Below, piece by piece: positions 16,964 to 27,404 of a stretch of DNA of 64,000 nt (positions within the stretch are counted from its first letter, which is position 1; every line of letters begins with the position of its first letter). The notes beneath the pieces were generated by a model. It ran no database searches. It saw only the letters and a list, made by a program, of their open reading frames with translations, and was not told the origin of the DNA. The position numbers and the translations under genes are program-made. This DNA comes from Nitrospirota bacterium (GTDB taxonomy: Bacteria; Nitrospirota; UBA9217), in assembly GCA_023229435.1 (NCBI GenBank), contig JALNZF010000010.1:1-64000 (forward strand), read 5' to 3'.

Positions 16964-17971
16964 TTACTGTTCTTTGATCAGCTTTTCAAGTTCGCGAATA
17001 CGTTTTATGAGCTCCGGCAGTTTCGGCAGGAGAGACTGGACCTTGAGCCAATCCCTGATCGGCATGGCATAATATCCGGCAATGACTTGTCCCGCCTCCA
17101 CATCCCGGGTGATACCCGACCCGCCCCCGGCCATCACCTGGTCGCCGACGGTAATATGGTCCGCAACCCCCACCTGCCCACCGAACATCACCGAGTTTCC
17201 GATCGTGCTGCTGCCCGCGATCCCGACCTGTCCGGCGATCAGACAGTTTTCTCCGATCGTCACATTATGCGCGACATGCACCTGATTGTCGAGCTTCGTC
17301 CCCTTCTTAATGAGGGTGTTCCCGAGCGTGGCCCGGTCGATCGTGCAGTTGCCGCCTATCTCAACATCATCTTCTATGATCACACCACCTACCTGGGGAA
17401 TCTTATGGTGCCGCCCCTTGTCGGTCACGAACCCGAAGCCGTCGCTGCCGAGCACGGTCCCCGCATGGATAATCACCCGTTTGCCGATCCGGATGTTATG
17501 GCCGATGCTCACGTTGGCATGAATGACGGAGTCATCATCAACAACCGAACCTCTGCCGATCGAGACCCCGGGGTACAAAGTAACGCGTTCACCGACCTTC
17601 ACGTCATCAGCCAAAACAACAAAGGGATGAATAGAGGGGTCCGCGCCGATAACAACGTTCGCGCCGATCGCCGCTTTCTCGCTGATGCCGCTCGCCTGAT
17701 AGGGTTTGACATAAAACATCTCGAGGGTCCGCGCGAAGGCAAGCCGGGGATTGTTAAGCCGGAGCAGCGGCAGGTGCAGTGCAGGCGTGTCAAGCGGGAC
17801 CAGGGCTGCTGAAGCCTGTGAGCGCTCAAGGTCTTTGAGGTGACTTTTGCCGGTGATGAAAGTGATCTGTCCTTCTCTCGCTTCAAGCACACCAGCCGCA
17901 CCGCTGATATCAACGTCAGCGGGTCCGGTCAATTCCGCACCAAGCATATCTGCCAGTTCTTTGAGATTCAT
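16964..17971 (-). CDS. lpxD: UDP-3-O/N-(3-hydroxyacyl)glucosamine N-acyltransferase
   Basis: A 335-residue enzyme adding the second acyl chain in lipid A synthesis. The N-terminal uridine-binding domain (residues 1-100) is followed by hexapeptide repeats (IGANVVIGADPSIHPF and onward). GSDGFGF and HHKIPQVGGV mark the active site, the latter with the catalytic His. A C-terminal helix (LPELIKRIRELEKLIKEQ) forms the trimer coil. The gene lies 9 bp downstream of ompH. Confidence 0.96.
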   Translation of the reverse strand: MNLKELADMLGAELTGPADVDISGAAGVLEAREGQITFITGKSHLKDLERSQASAALVPLDTPALHLPLLRLNNPRLAFARTLEMFYVKPYQASGISEKAAIGANVVIGADPSIHPFVVLADDVKVGERVTLYPGVSIGRGSVVDDDSVIHANVSIGHNIRIGKRVIIHAGTVLGSDGFGFVTDKGRHHKIPQVGGVIIEDDVEIGGNCTIDRATLGNTLIKKGTKLDNQVHVAHNVTIGENCLIAGQVGIAGSSTIGNSVMFGGQVGVADHITVGDQVMAGGGSGITRDVEAGQVIAGYYAMPIRDWLKVQSLLPKLPELIKRIRELEKLIKEQ

Positions 17972-17980
17972 AATCCGTAA

Positions 17981-18547
17981 TTATTTCTTGGTTTCTTCCT
18001 TCTTGGCATCTTCCTTCTTGTCCAATTCAGCGACGACCCTCTCGGTCAGATCCAGGTCCTCCTCAGCATACAGTACCGCCGGGACCTCGGCTTTCGAAAG
18101 GATATTGATCGTCTTGTTCAAGACCAGGGAGTATTTTTCCCGTTTGGCGATATCCTTGAGCACCAGAACAAGCTGCTGGTTGAATTCGCTTGACAGCTCC
18201 TCGTTCTTCTTCCCGATCTCTCCGCTGAAATCATCACGCTTCTTCTGAAATTCACTGATCTTGCGGTTGAGGGTCTCTTCCTTTTCCTTCTCCGCCTTCT
18301 CGTTCAGCAGTTTTGCCTGTTTCTGCTTCGTGTAATCGTCCTGCAGCTTCTGTATATCTTCGGAATCAAGGTCAAGGATCTTCTTCCGGCTTTCATAGTA
18401 CTCCCTGACCACACCTTGATATTTTTTGCCGAGCTTGGCCCTGTCAAATACCGCCTGGGTATCTACATAGGCTATTTTCCCTCCCGCCGCCATGGCGGTC
18501 GATGAGATCAACAACATGGCAACGCACAACAATATGATTCTTTTCAT
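17981..18547 (-). CDS. Periplasmic OmpH/Skp-family chaperone
   Basis: A 188-residue secreted protein. MKRIILLCVAMLLISSTAMA is a signal peptide; the mature part starts GGKIAYVDTQAVFDRAKLG, the Skp/OmpH opening. Residues 60-140 are a long Lys/Glu-rich coiled coil that forms the tentacles of the trimer. It holds unfolded outer-membrane proteins for delivery to BamA. The gene follows bamA, the usual partner arrangement. The charged tail (DKKEDAKKEETKK) is low complexity. Confidence 0.93.
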   Translation of the reverse strand: MKRIILLCVAMLLISSTAMAAGGKIAYVDTQAVFDRAKLGKKYQGVVREYYESRKKILDLDSEDIQKLQDDYTKQKQAKLLNEKAEKEKEETLNRKISEFQKKRDDFSGEIGKKNEELSSEFNQQLVLVLKDIAKREKYSLVLNKTINILSKAEVPAVLYAEEDLDLTERVVAELDKKEDAKKEETKK

Positions 18548-18617
18548 CTGGAACCTCCTTAAAGTATTTTTTGGTATTATGGTATCTTGATGATCCGCGT
18601 TTCAAGTCCACGGTATC

Positions 18618-20939
18618 TTAAAAGAGCGTACCAATGGAAAATTCGAACTTACTTGCCTGGTCATCAGGTCTCTCTTTTATGATCTTACCCCATTCAAACC
18701 TGAGCGGCCCGATGGGAGAAAGCCACCAGAATCCCCAACCATAGGTCTGCCGCAGTTCTGAGAATTTTACGGTCTCGTAATTATCGAAGGCCTTCCCGAT
18801 ATCATAGAAGAGCACACCTTTGACCCGCGCAGCCGGGACGATCGGGAACGTATACTCGATGTTGTAAATGAGTTCCCTGTTTCCACCCCAGAGGTTCAAG
18901 GCATCGTCCATGGGTCCGGCGGTGCCGAATCGAAAACCACGGAGCGTGGAAGGGCCGCCGACAAAGAAGCGTTCTCCCAGGGGAACGGGCTTGTTTATGA
19001 GAGACTCTACATATCCGACTCTGCCGCGCACCATAAAAACGGTGTCCCAGAACAGCGGGAAATACCATGCCGAATCGCCCGATGTCTTGACAAAATTCGG
19101 GTCGCCGCCGAGCGGTCCTCCGGCATATTCCACATAAACGCTGTTCCTGGACCCGGTCTTCGGATCGAGATAGTAGTCTCGCGAATCACGTGAAATGCTC
19201 CAGGTAAGCGCATTCGTGCTGATCCGATCACCATAGACGTCAAGCTGCCTCTGGAGGGAGAATGCCGGCACCGTTTGTATGTCCGTCACAAGAGAGTTGT
19301 CGTAGCTGAATCTGAGCGAGGTCGAGACATATTCGCCGAAGCTCTTGCCCGCTGAGAGGGCAAATCCGTTCGTCTTGAGCCAATAGCCGCTGTAATCTTG
19401 TGACTGTTTGTAAACATCGACCTTGCCCCAGAGCGGTATGTCAAAGAGATACGGTTCCATGAAGCTGAGCATAAGAAGCTGACTTACCTTGCCCCACTGG
19501 GTCTTGAATTTGAGCAGTTGGCCCCGGCCGCCGAGGTTGCCCTGCGAAACTTCGACGATAGCCATCAGCTTGTCCACGGAGCTGTAACCGCCGCCGATGC
19601 TGAACGTGCCGGTGAGTTTTTCCTTCACCTTCACATTGAAGTCCATGATCGGCTCCTGCTGCCGGCGTTCCGGGACGAGTTCCACGGTCTCGAAAAAATT
19701 GAGGTTGTTGATCCGTTCATAGCTTCTTTTAATGGCTTTTTTGCTGTAGAGATCCCCTTCCTCAAGCCGCATCTCCCGACGTATCACCTTGTCCCGGGTC
19801 TTGCTGTTTCCCGTGATGTCTATCCTTCCGATACGGACTTCGCCGCCTTCCTGAATATCGATCTGGATGGCAACGGTTTTTTTGTCCTGGTCTATGTTGA
19901 ACTGCGGGATGACGTTTGCAAAGGGCCTCGCGATGCTGTCGTAGCGGTCCATGATCCTGCCAACGTCCTGACGGAGCACCTCCCTGCTGAAGACATCGCC
20001 GTTTGCCAGCTTGATCTCTTTCGACAGCTCTGCATCGGGGATAAGCTCGTTTCCCTTCAACGTCACGGAACCTACCCGGAACTGTTCCCCTTCTTTAATA
20101 TTGATGCGTATGACGAGTTCGCTCTTCCTGGTAAACGTTTTCAAGGGGCCCCAGAAATAGCATTCACGAAAGGTGTATATCTCCGGCTCAATGACCGGAT
20201 CGTCCACCACGACCTGGATGTACCCTTTGTTGTAATAGAGGTTCCTGATGATCTCCAGGTCCTCTTTGAGTTCTTCCGTTCTCAGCGTGCCGGAACGGTC
20301 AATGAAGGAAAATAACCAACGCTCCTGGTTCTTGAGGGCGGCCTTGATCTCCTTCTCTGAAATGGCCTTACTGCCGACGATGATGACTTCCTGTAAGCGA
20401 ACCTTTTTCCCTTCTTCAATATGAAAGACGACATTCCGGTCGCCGTTGCGAAGTTCGGTTACGACGGGCACCACGACTGCGTCGTAGTAGCCATCGTCCT
20501 GGTACTTGAGCCGAATTTTCTCCGCATTGTCATTGATAAGCTGCATGTTGAAAGCGGTCCGGGGAAGCAGTGTCAGGATCTCTTTCAGCTTTTCCGTCGT
20601 CAGTTCATCGTGCCCCTCGAAGGTAATTTCACGAATGAGCGGCTTTTCCTTGACGGAGAAAATGACCTTGAGACCGTTTTCAAAACCCTCGGTCCTTACC
20701 TGCACGTCCTCAAAATGCCCGAGCTGGTACAGCACCTTGATATCTTCCCGGATCACTGCCGGCGAAAAGACATTACCTTCCTTTGTTTTGATCCTGGCAA
20801 GGATTGTTGAGGACTCGATTCTCTTGTTTCCCTGCACTTCGATCAGGGTCACCTTCGTATCATCCGCCGCACTGAAATTCGCAAAAACAGACAGGAGCAG
20901 AAACGTCAGCGCCGCGATGGCGGCACGGTATTTATGCAC
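18618..20939 (-). CDS. bamA: Outer membrane assembly factor BamA
   Basis: A 773-residue Omp85 protein that folds and inserts beta-barrel proteins. A GTG start at 20,939 is preferred: it follows GGAGGAAG with good spacing and gives MHKYRAAIAALTFLLLSVFA as signal peptide. About five POTRA domains occupy residues 25-430 (first: VTLIEVQGNKRIESSTI). The barrel follows, with STLRGFRFGTAGP as the conserved lid-lock loop (RGF) and a terminal aromatic strand ending FSIGTLF. It is the first gene of the lipid A and envelope operon. Confidence 0.96.
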   Translation of the reverse strand: MHKYRAAIAALTFLLLSVFANFSAADDTKVTLIEVQGNKRIESSTILARIKTKEGNVFSPAVIREDIKVLYQLGHFEDVQVRTEGFENGLKVIFSVKEKPLIREITFEGHDELTTEKLKEILTLLPRTAFNMQLINDNAEKIRLKYQDDGYYDAVVVPVVTELRNGDRNVVFHIEEGKKVRLQEVIIVGSKAISEKEIKAALKNQERWLFSFIDRSGTLRTEELKEDLEIIRNLYYNKGYIQVVVDDPVIEPEIYTFRECYFWGPLKTFTRKSELVIRINIKEGEQFRVGSVTLKGNELIPDAELSKEIKLANGDVFSREVLRQDVGRIMDRYDSIARPFANVIPQFNIDQDKKTVAIQIDIQEGGEVRIGRIDITGNSKTRDKVIRREMRLEEGDLYSKKAIKRSYERINNLNFFETVELVPERRQQEPIMDFNVKVKEKLTGTFSIGGGYSSVDKLMAIVEVSQGNLGGRGQLLKFKTQWGKVSQLLMLSFMEPYLFDIPLWGKVDVYKQSQDYSGYWLKTNGFALSAGKSFGEYVSTSLRFSYDNSLVTDIQTVPAFSLQRQLDVYGDRISTNALTWSISRDSRDYYLDPKTGSRNSVYVEYAGGPLGGDPNFVKTSGDSAWYFPLFWDTVFMVRGRVGYVESLINKPVPLGERFFVGGPSTLRGFRFGTAGPMDDALNLWGGNRELIYNIEYTFPIVPAARVKGVLFYDIGKAFDNYETVKFSELRQTYGWGFWWLSPIGPLRFEWGKIIKERPDDQASKFEFSIGTLF

Positions 20940-20978
20940 GATTAGAACTTCCTCCATTCACCGCAATAAGAACGGAAT

Positions 20979-21007
20979 ACTATAGCATGGGGCAGGGAAT
21001 GTGTAAA
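20979..21007 (-). promoter_or_regulatory. Predicted sigma-70 promoter of the bamA-lpx operon
   Basis: On the minus strand TTTACA (-35, at 21,002-21,007), a 17-bp spacer and TATAGT (-10, at 20,979-20,984) lie about 33-40 bp before the bamA GTG. This is a near-consensus arrangement placed exactly between hemW and bamA. Confidence 0.7.
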
Positions 21008-21013
21008 CAAAAA

Positions 21014-22144
21014 TTATACGGATAGCCTTGCCAGGGCCGCATTCGACAGGAGAATTCCGCGGCCGGTGAGCGTCAAGCGCCCTTCCGTCACGCGAACAAG
21101 TCCCGCATCCCTGAGGGGGACCACATTCCTCTCAAGACGGAGCAGGAGGTCGGCGCCGTACTCCCGTTCAAATCGAAGAAGGTCCAGTCCCTTCATGGTC
21201 CGGAGTCCCAGGAGGATCGTCTCCCTCGCTGAGGGTATTGGGCCGATAGTCTCCTCGGTATCGATAACAGAACGGCCGTCTGACAGCCGTTTTGAGTATT
21301 CCCCTGTATCGGAGATGTTGGCGTATCGCCTCCCCGAGATGAACGACCATGCCCCTGGACCGAGACCAAGGTATTCTCCCCGATCCCAATAGTTCATATT
21401 ATGCCTGCACTCGTATCCGGGCAGGGAAAAATTCGAGATCTCGTACTGTGCATAGCCCGCTTTGCTCAGCTTCGGTACAGCGTACTCATACATAGCCGCC
21501 GTGACTTCATCGTCAGGCATCGTGAATCCGCCTGCCTCCGCATCGCGCATGAGTTGTGAACCATCGTCAAGGGAGAGGCTGTAGGCTGACAGGTGCTCGG
21601 GTTTGAGCGCGATGGCCGCGTCAAGGGTCTCTTCCCACCGGGTAGCGGTTTGCCCCGGTATTCCATAGATAAGGTCTACGCCGATATTTTTGAATCCAGT
21701 ACTTCTTGCAAGTCTGAACGCATCAGCAGCCTGTTCCCCGGTGTGAAGCCTGCCCAGGGTTTGAAGTATCTCGTCTGAGAAGGACTGTACACCCAGGCTG
21801 AGCCTGTTTACTCCCTGAGCCAGTAGAAGCGATAGCTTCTCGCTCGTAACCGTGCTCGGGTTTGCCTCGACCGTAAATTCAACCCGATCATCAATCGGGA
21901 ACTGATCCCTGATGACTCTTACGAGCAGCCCAAGCTGATCGGGAGAAAGAACGGTCGGGGTGCCTCCGCCCATATAAATGCTGCTAAAGGTCCTGTGGCT
22001 GAAATCATACCGGTACCTTGCTGCCTCATGGATAAAGCCGGCTATGAATTCATCGGCTCTTCCGGGTGAGTACGCTGTTGAATAAAAGCCGCAGTACCGG
22101 CACTTTCTGACACAAAAAGGAATATGAATATAGAGAGATAACAT
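21014..22144 (-). CDS. hemW: Radical SAM HemW-like haem chaperone
   Basis: A 376-residue radical SAM protein. YIHIPFCVRKCRYCGFYS has the CxxxCxxC cluster motif without the fourth cysteine of true HemN, which points to HemW (haem chaperone) and not coproporphyrinogen dehydrogenase. YMGGGTPTVLSPDQL is the SAM-binding GGTP loop, and LSLGVQSFSDEILQTLGR is a family block; the C-terminal HemN domain (PSARETILLGLRTMKGLDL) is present. ATG 22,144 is preferred over a GTG seven codons earlier. Neither start has a good Shine-Dalgarno. Confidence 0.9.
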   Translation of the reverse strand: MLSLYIHIPFCVRKCRYCGFYSTAYSPGRADEFIAGFIHEAARYRYDFSHRTFSSIYMGGGTPTVLSPDQLGLLVRVIRDQFPIDDRVEFTVEANPSTVTSEKLSLLLAQGVNRLSLGVQSFSDEILQTLGRLHTGEQAADAFRLARSTGFKNIGVDLIYGIPGQTATRWEETLDAAIALKPEHLSAYSLSLDDGSQLMRDAEAGGFTMPDDEVTAAMYEYAVPKLSKAGYAQYEISNFSLPGYECRHNMNYWDRGEYLGLGPGAWSFISGRRYANISDTGEYSKRLSDGRSVIDTEETIGPIPSARETILLGLRTMKGLDLLRFEREYGADLLLRLERNVVPLRDAGLVRVTEGRLTLTGRGILLSNAALARLSV

Positions 22145-22175
22145 GTTGTTTTTTAAGTTAACCACTTAGCAGTTT

Positions 22176-22295
22176 GCTGAAAAAGTCTTTTCTGACGTCA
22201 TCCTGAACGAAGTGAAGGATCTCAAGTCTTTGGAAAGGCGAGATTATTCGCTACGCTCAGAATGACAATTTGGGCGACTGATGGACTTTTTCAGC
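22176..22295. repeat. Nested inverted repeat GCTGAAAAAGTC / GACTTTTTCAGC
   Basis: The outer arms GCTGAAAAAGTC (22,176) and GACTTTTTCAGC (to 22,295) enclose a second inverted pair, GTCATCCTGAACGAAGTGAA and CTACGCTCAGAATGAC. It is non-coding. Immediately after it, 22,318-22,412 is AT-rich repeat of family D (GATTGGAAAATTGGAATTTG). Confidence 0.8.
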
Positions 22296-22413
22296 GACCT
22301 GTTAGATTAGAGATTATCGGTTCAAGAATCAAATAGCAAGCTCCCAACGATTGGAAAATTGGAATTTGGTGCATGGAGATTATTTGTAATATGTATTTGT
22401 ATATTGGAATTTA

Positions 22414-22875
22414 TCAGTGTGTTGGGGTGATCTTGATAATAAGCGCGGACTCATCACAGTCAGGGAACTTGACGCAGTTCAGGCAGTCGGTCCATATCTT
22501 ATGAGGAAGTTCCTTTTTATCTACCTCGATAAAACCGAGCTTTCTGAAAAAACCTGACTGATACGTCAGCACAAACACTCGCTCAACCCTCAGTTCAGCG
22601 GCCTCTGCCAGGCACTTTCTTACCAGCTCAGCGCCGATACCACTCTTGACCCGGTCTTGCCGCACGGCGAGCGAGCGTATCTCGGCAAGTTTGTCCCAGC
22701 TGACATGGAGAGCGCACACACCGACGAGCGAACCGTTGTCCTCGCAGACATGAAAATCGCGAAGATGTTCATAGAGCTCGTTTAAGGTGCGGGGCAGCAT
22801 CTGTCCCGAATCGGCGTATTGGTTGACCAGCGTTTGGATCGCCTTCACATCCATGAACGTTGCTTTGCGTATCAT
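22414..22875 (-). CDS. GNAT N-acetyltransferase, short N-acetylglutamate synthase type
   Basis: A 153-residue acetyltransferase. IRSLAVRQDRVKSGIGAELV is the acetyl-CoA loop (R/Q-x-x-G-x-G/A), with FFRKLGFIEV as the late GNAT strand. LPHKIWTDCLNCVKFPDCDE is the tail signature of the short ArgA-like enzymes that make N-acetylglutamate for arginine synthesis. It stands alone here, not in an arginine operon. The acetyltransferase call is firm; the glutamate substrate is inferred from the tail signature. Confidence 0.82.
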   Translation of the reverse strand: MIRKATFMDVKAIQTLVNQYADSGQMLPRTLNELYEHLRDFHVCEDNGSLVGVCALHVSWDKLAEIRSLAVRQDRVKSGIGAELVRKCLAEAAELRVERVFVLTYQSGFFRKLGFIEVDKKELPHKIWTDCLNCVKFPDCDESALIIKITPTH

Positions 22876-23082
22876 GTTGAAAAATTACTCTGTTGCGTGG
22901 ATAAAGTCAAACAAAAAAACGCATTTTCATAACACCTATGGTTTGCAGGCCCGCAAGCGTGCAAGACTTCGACGAGACTTCGACGAGCTCAGTCGAGTCG
23001 CTCAGTCGAGTCGCTGACAAGCGCAATGAAGCAGGTGAACGACTTTCCCCTTATGGATGAGCTGCAACAAGCAAAAGGACTC
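22876..23082. other. Intergenic region between divergent GNAT gene and clpC
   Basis: It holds a palindromic stretch near 22,975-23,020 (CTTCGACGAGACTTCGACGA against TCAGTCGAGTCGCTCAGTCG) of the repeat type common in this window. No open reading frame with a ribosome-binding site is seen. Confidence 0.5.
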
Positions 23083-23112
23083 TTGACTTTAACCTCTTGA
23101 TTGGAGTATATT
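23083..23112 (+). promoter_or_regulatory. Predicted promoter of clpC
   Basis: TTGACT (23,083-23,088), an 18-bp spacer and TATATT (23,107-23,112) lie about 52 bp before the chosen clpC start. No CIRCE or CtsR-like operator was recognised. Confidence 0.6.
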
Positions 23113-23163
23113 TTAATCAAGATAAGCGAAATTCATTGCAACGGTGAAGGTGGTTTCTCTATT

Positions 23164-25605
<2,442 letters not shown>

Positions 25606-25614
25606 TCGCAGTCC

Positions 25615-25665
25615 ATCATCATGAAAGAAGCAAGCCCGCTTTCATGATGATATTCTTATTCCTCT
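25615..25665 (+). terminator. Hairpin after clpC
   Basis: ATCATCATGAAAG (25,615-25,627) and CTTTCATGATGAT (25,639-25,651) form a 13-bp perfect stem with an 11-base loop, starting 10 bp after the stop. The following ATTCTTATTCCTCTT is pyrimidine-rich but not a strong T run. Confidence 0.65.
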
Positions 25666-25740
25666 TATCTTCCCCCTTCAAACACCGATAAGCTATAATC
25701 ATTTTTTTCTAAAACACAAAGCCTGGCGAACTCGTCTTCC

Positions 25741-25935
25741 GTCATCTCCGAATGTCTCTATCGGGGATCTGGTTTGCGTTTAAACCTGTAAATTGAAAGC
25801 ACCTCTTCATGCTAAAAACCATATTCCCCCCGGCTTAAAAAAATACCGGGGCAGACTTATAAAGCCTCGGGAATGACACAAAATAAAGAGAGCCAAAAGG
25901 TCACCAATACATCATCGAGCTTGCGAACAAGGCCA
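25741..25935. repeat. Inverted-repeat element, family B (copy 2)
   Basis: The left arm GTCATCTCCGAATGTCTC and the right arm ending CTCGGGAATGAC (25,877) match copy 1 at 2224. Shared sequence continues through ACAAAATAAAGAGA to about 25,935. Relative to copy 1 there is an extra block containing ACCGGGGCAGACTTAT, a string also seen near 46,257. The gap 25,666-25,740 shows nothing else. Confidence 0.8.
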
Positions 25936-25960
25936 CTACGGGATAAAGCCAGAATGAATG

Positions 25961-27196
25961 TCAGCTGACTTTTTGTACAAACCTGTTCACTTCTGATATT
26001 ACCTGAAGCGGGGCTGTCTGTTCATTTTTTAAAAGGTATATATTCTTTTTTGAACCCCGGTAAAGTAGGGGCATCCCCTCTCCTGATCGAAGTGGTTTAA
26101 ACGTAAAACCCTGCGGCAGTTCGATCCCTTCATCACCCGCTCGATGTTCTTCGCTAAAAACAAGGTAATCGTTTAAAAAAGGGATAAGCCTGTTCAGTGT
26201 ATCGATGAGCGCCTGCTTATCGTCAGCGCCGCCTTGGGCGGATCTGAAAGACATGCTCAGCGCCCTCATGCCATGGGGAGCATTTGCACCGTCATTGTCG
26301 GCGCCAAACGAAAGCGTAAAAAAATCCCGGGGCGACCGATACTCCGGTAGATAAAGCACCTCCGGGCACATGCCAACCGGCATCACGGTATCCTGCAGTC
26401 CCATGAAAATCGTCGATGAATCAGTGCGCTGCGACAGATTCATGAGTATCGTGTCAGCCTCTATGACATCCTGTTTTGTTTTAATACCAACAATAGTGCT
26501 TCCTCTTAATGCGAACTCGTTAACCGTTTCGTTATGCAGAATTTCACCACCCTGCTGAAGAATCGTGTCATAGAGCCGAGCGGCTAGTTTTTTGAAGCCG
26601 CCTTCGAGGTAAAGCGGCGGTGTATCGCATAACGTGATAAGGTCGACCAGGGAAAGTTCTGCAACAGGTCTCTGAAAGAAATAGAGCGCCTGGATATCGA
26701 AGAACGCGGTCAATTCTCTGCTGAAGCGATATTTCCGGATAAACCCGGCGACAGACCTGTGCTTCGTCACGTATGCCGAAAAACGGCTTTTTACCATTGT
26801 ATCCGCCAATCTATGCAGATCCCGGTAGAACGGTATCAATGAATCTATTTCTGTGGGGAATTCTCGTCTGAGCTCCTCAAGCGTTTCTCCCTGATCGGCA
26901 AAAATGGTGATCCGGTGATCAGGGAGCGCCACTTGATAACACGGTGATTTCACGGACACGCTATGAACGATCCCGAGGTTCGCAGAAAGCGTATAAAACG
27001 CACCTCCCCGTTCAAAACCATAGGAAAGGGCCGGCGAAGCAGAGAACTGGTATCCATCCCTTGCAAACGCTCCCACAGCCTCGTTCAATGATCCGCGCTC
27101 AATAACGATAATTCTTTTCTTCTTACTGGACAACAGTGCTGCAACGGCAAGGCCTCCGAGCCCTGCACCGACCACGGCTACATCGTATTTCGGCAT
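25961..27196 (-). CDS. FAD-dependent oxidoreductase, phytoene desaturase/amine oxidase type
   Basis: A 411-residue flavoprotein. MPKYDVAVVGAGLGGLAVAA is the dinucleotide-binding beta-alpha-beta (GxGxxG), IVIERGSLNE the following acidic strand, and GGFKKLAARLYDTILQQGGE the family's second-domain block used by CrtI-type enzymes to build the substrate site. No carotenoid partner genes are nearby, so the substrate is unknown. ATG 27,196 follows AAGGAGC six bases upstream; the 43 in-frame codons before it are read from the repeat at 27,211-27,300. It lies after the pnp terminator. The C-terminal FAD motif is not clear by eye. Confidence 0.8.
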   Translation of the reverse strand: MPKYDVAVVGAGLGGLAVAALLSSKKKRIIVIERGSLNEAVGAFARDGYQFSASPALSYGFERGGAFYTLSANLGIVHSVSVKSPCYQVALPDHRITIFADQGETLEELRREFPTEIDSLIPFYRDLHRLADTMVKSRFSAYVTKHRSVAGFIRKYRFSRELTAFFDIQALYFFQRPVAELSLVDLITLCDTPPLYLEGGFKKLAARLYDTILQQGGEILHNETVNEFALRGSTIVGIKTKQDVIEADTILMNLSQRTDSSTIFMGLQDTVMPVGMCPEVLYLPEYRSPRDFFTLSFGADNDGANAPHGMRALSMSFRSAQGGADDKQALIDTLNRLIPFLNDYLVFSEEHRAGDEGIELPQGFTFKPLRSGEGMPLLYRGSKKNIYLLKNEQTAPLQVISEVNRFVQKVS

Positions 27197-27210
27197 GAGT
27201 GCTCCTTGAG

Positions 27211-27300
27211 GTTCAAAGTTCAGGATACATAGAAAGACGAGAAACAACCAGCCACAACCGTGAAAGTTGAACCGTGAACCTTGAACCTGCTCCCTGAACC
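27211..27300. repeat. GGTTCAAGG-type inverted repeat (family C, copy 1)
   Basis: GTTCAAAGTTCAGG at the left is complementary to GTTGAACCGTGAACCTTGAA and CTGCTCCCTGAAC at the right. It lies directly upstream of the FAD oxidoreductase ribosome-binding site, so its open frame makes the gene look longer than it is. Confidence 0.7.
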
Positions 27301-27323
27301 AGACAACCTGATCTGACACAAAC

Positions 27324-27363
27324 AAAAAAGGAAACAGGGAATCTCATCGAGTCTCCTATTTCC
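27324..27363 (-). terminator. Rho-independent terminator after pnp
   Basis: On the minus strand GGAAATAGGA, a loop, TCCCTGTTTCC and then TTTTTTG lie about 40 bp after the pnp stop. It marks the end of the rimP-to-pnp operon. Confidence 0.7.
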
Positions 27364-27404
27364 TCTCTATTCTTTTCACAGTGTGCTGTCGACAACGGGG
27401 AAAG

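Noticed and set aside
16457..17812. 451-codon plus-strand open frame opposite lpxD and fabZ
   Set aside because: It spans two well-recognised minus-strand genes and the gap between them; composition is His/Arg/Asp-rich antisense with no family resemblance.
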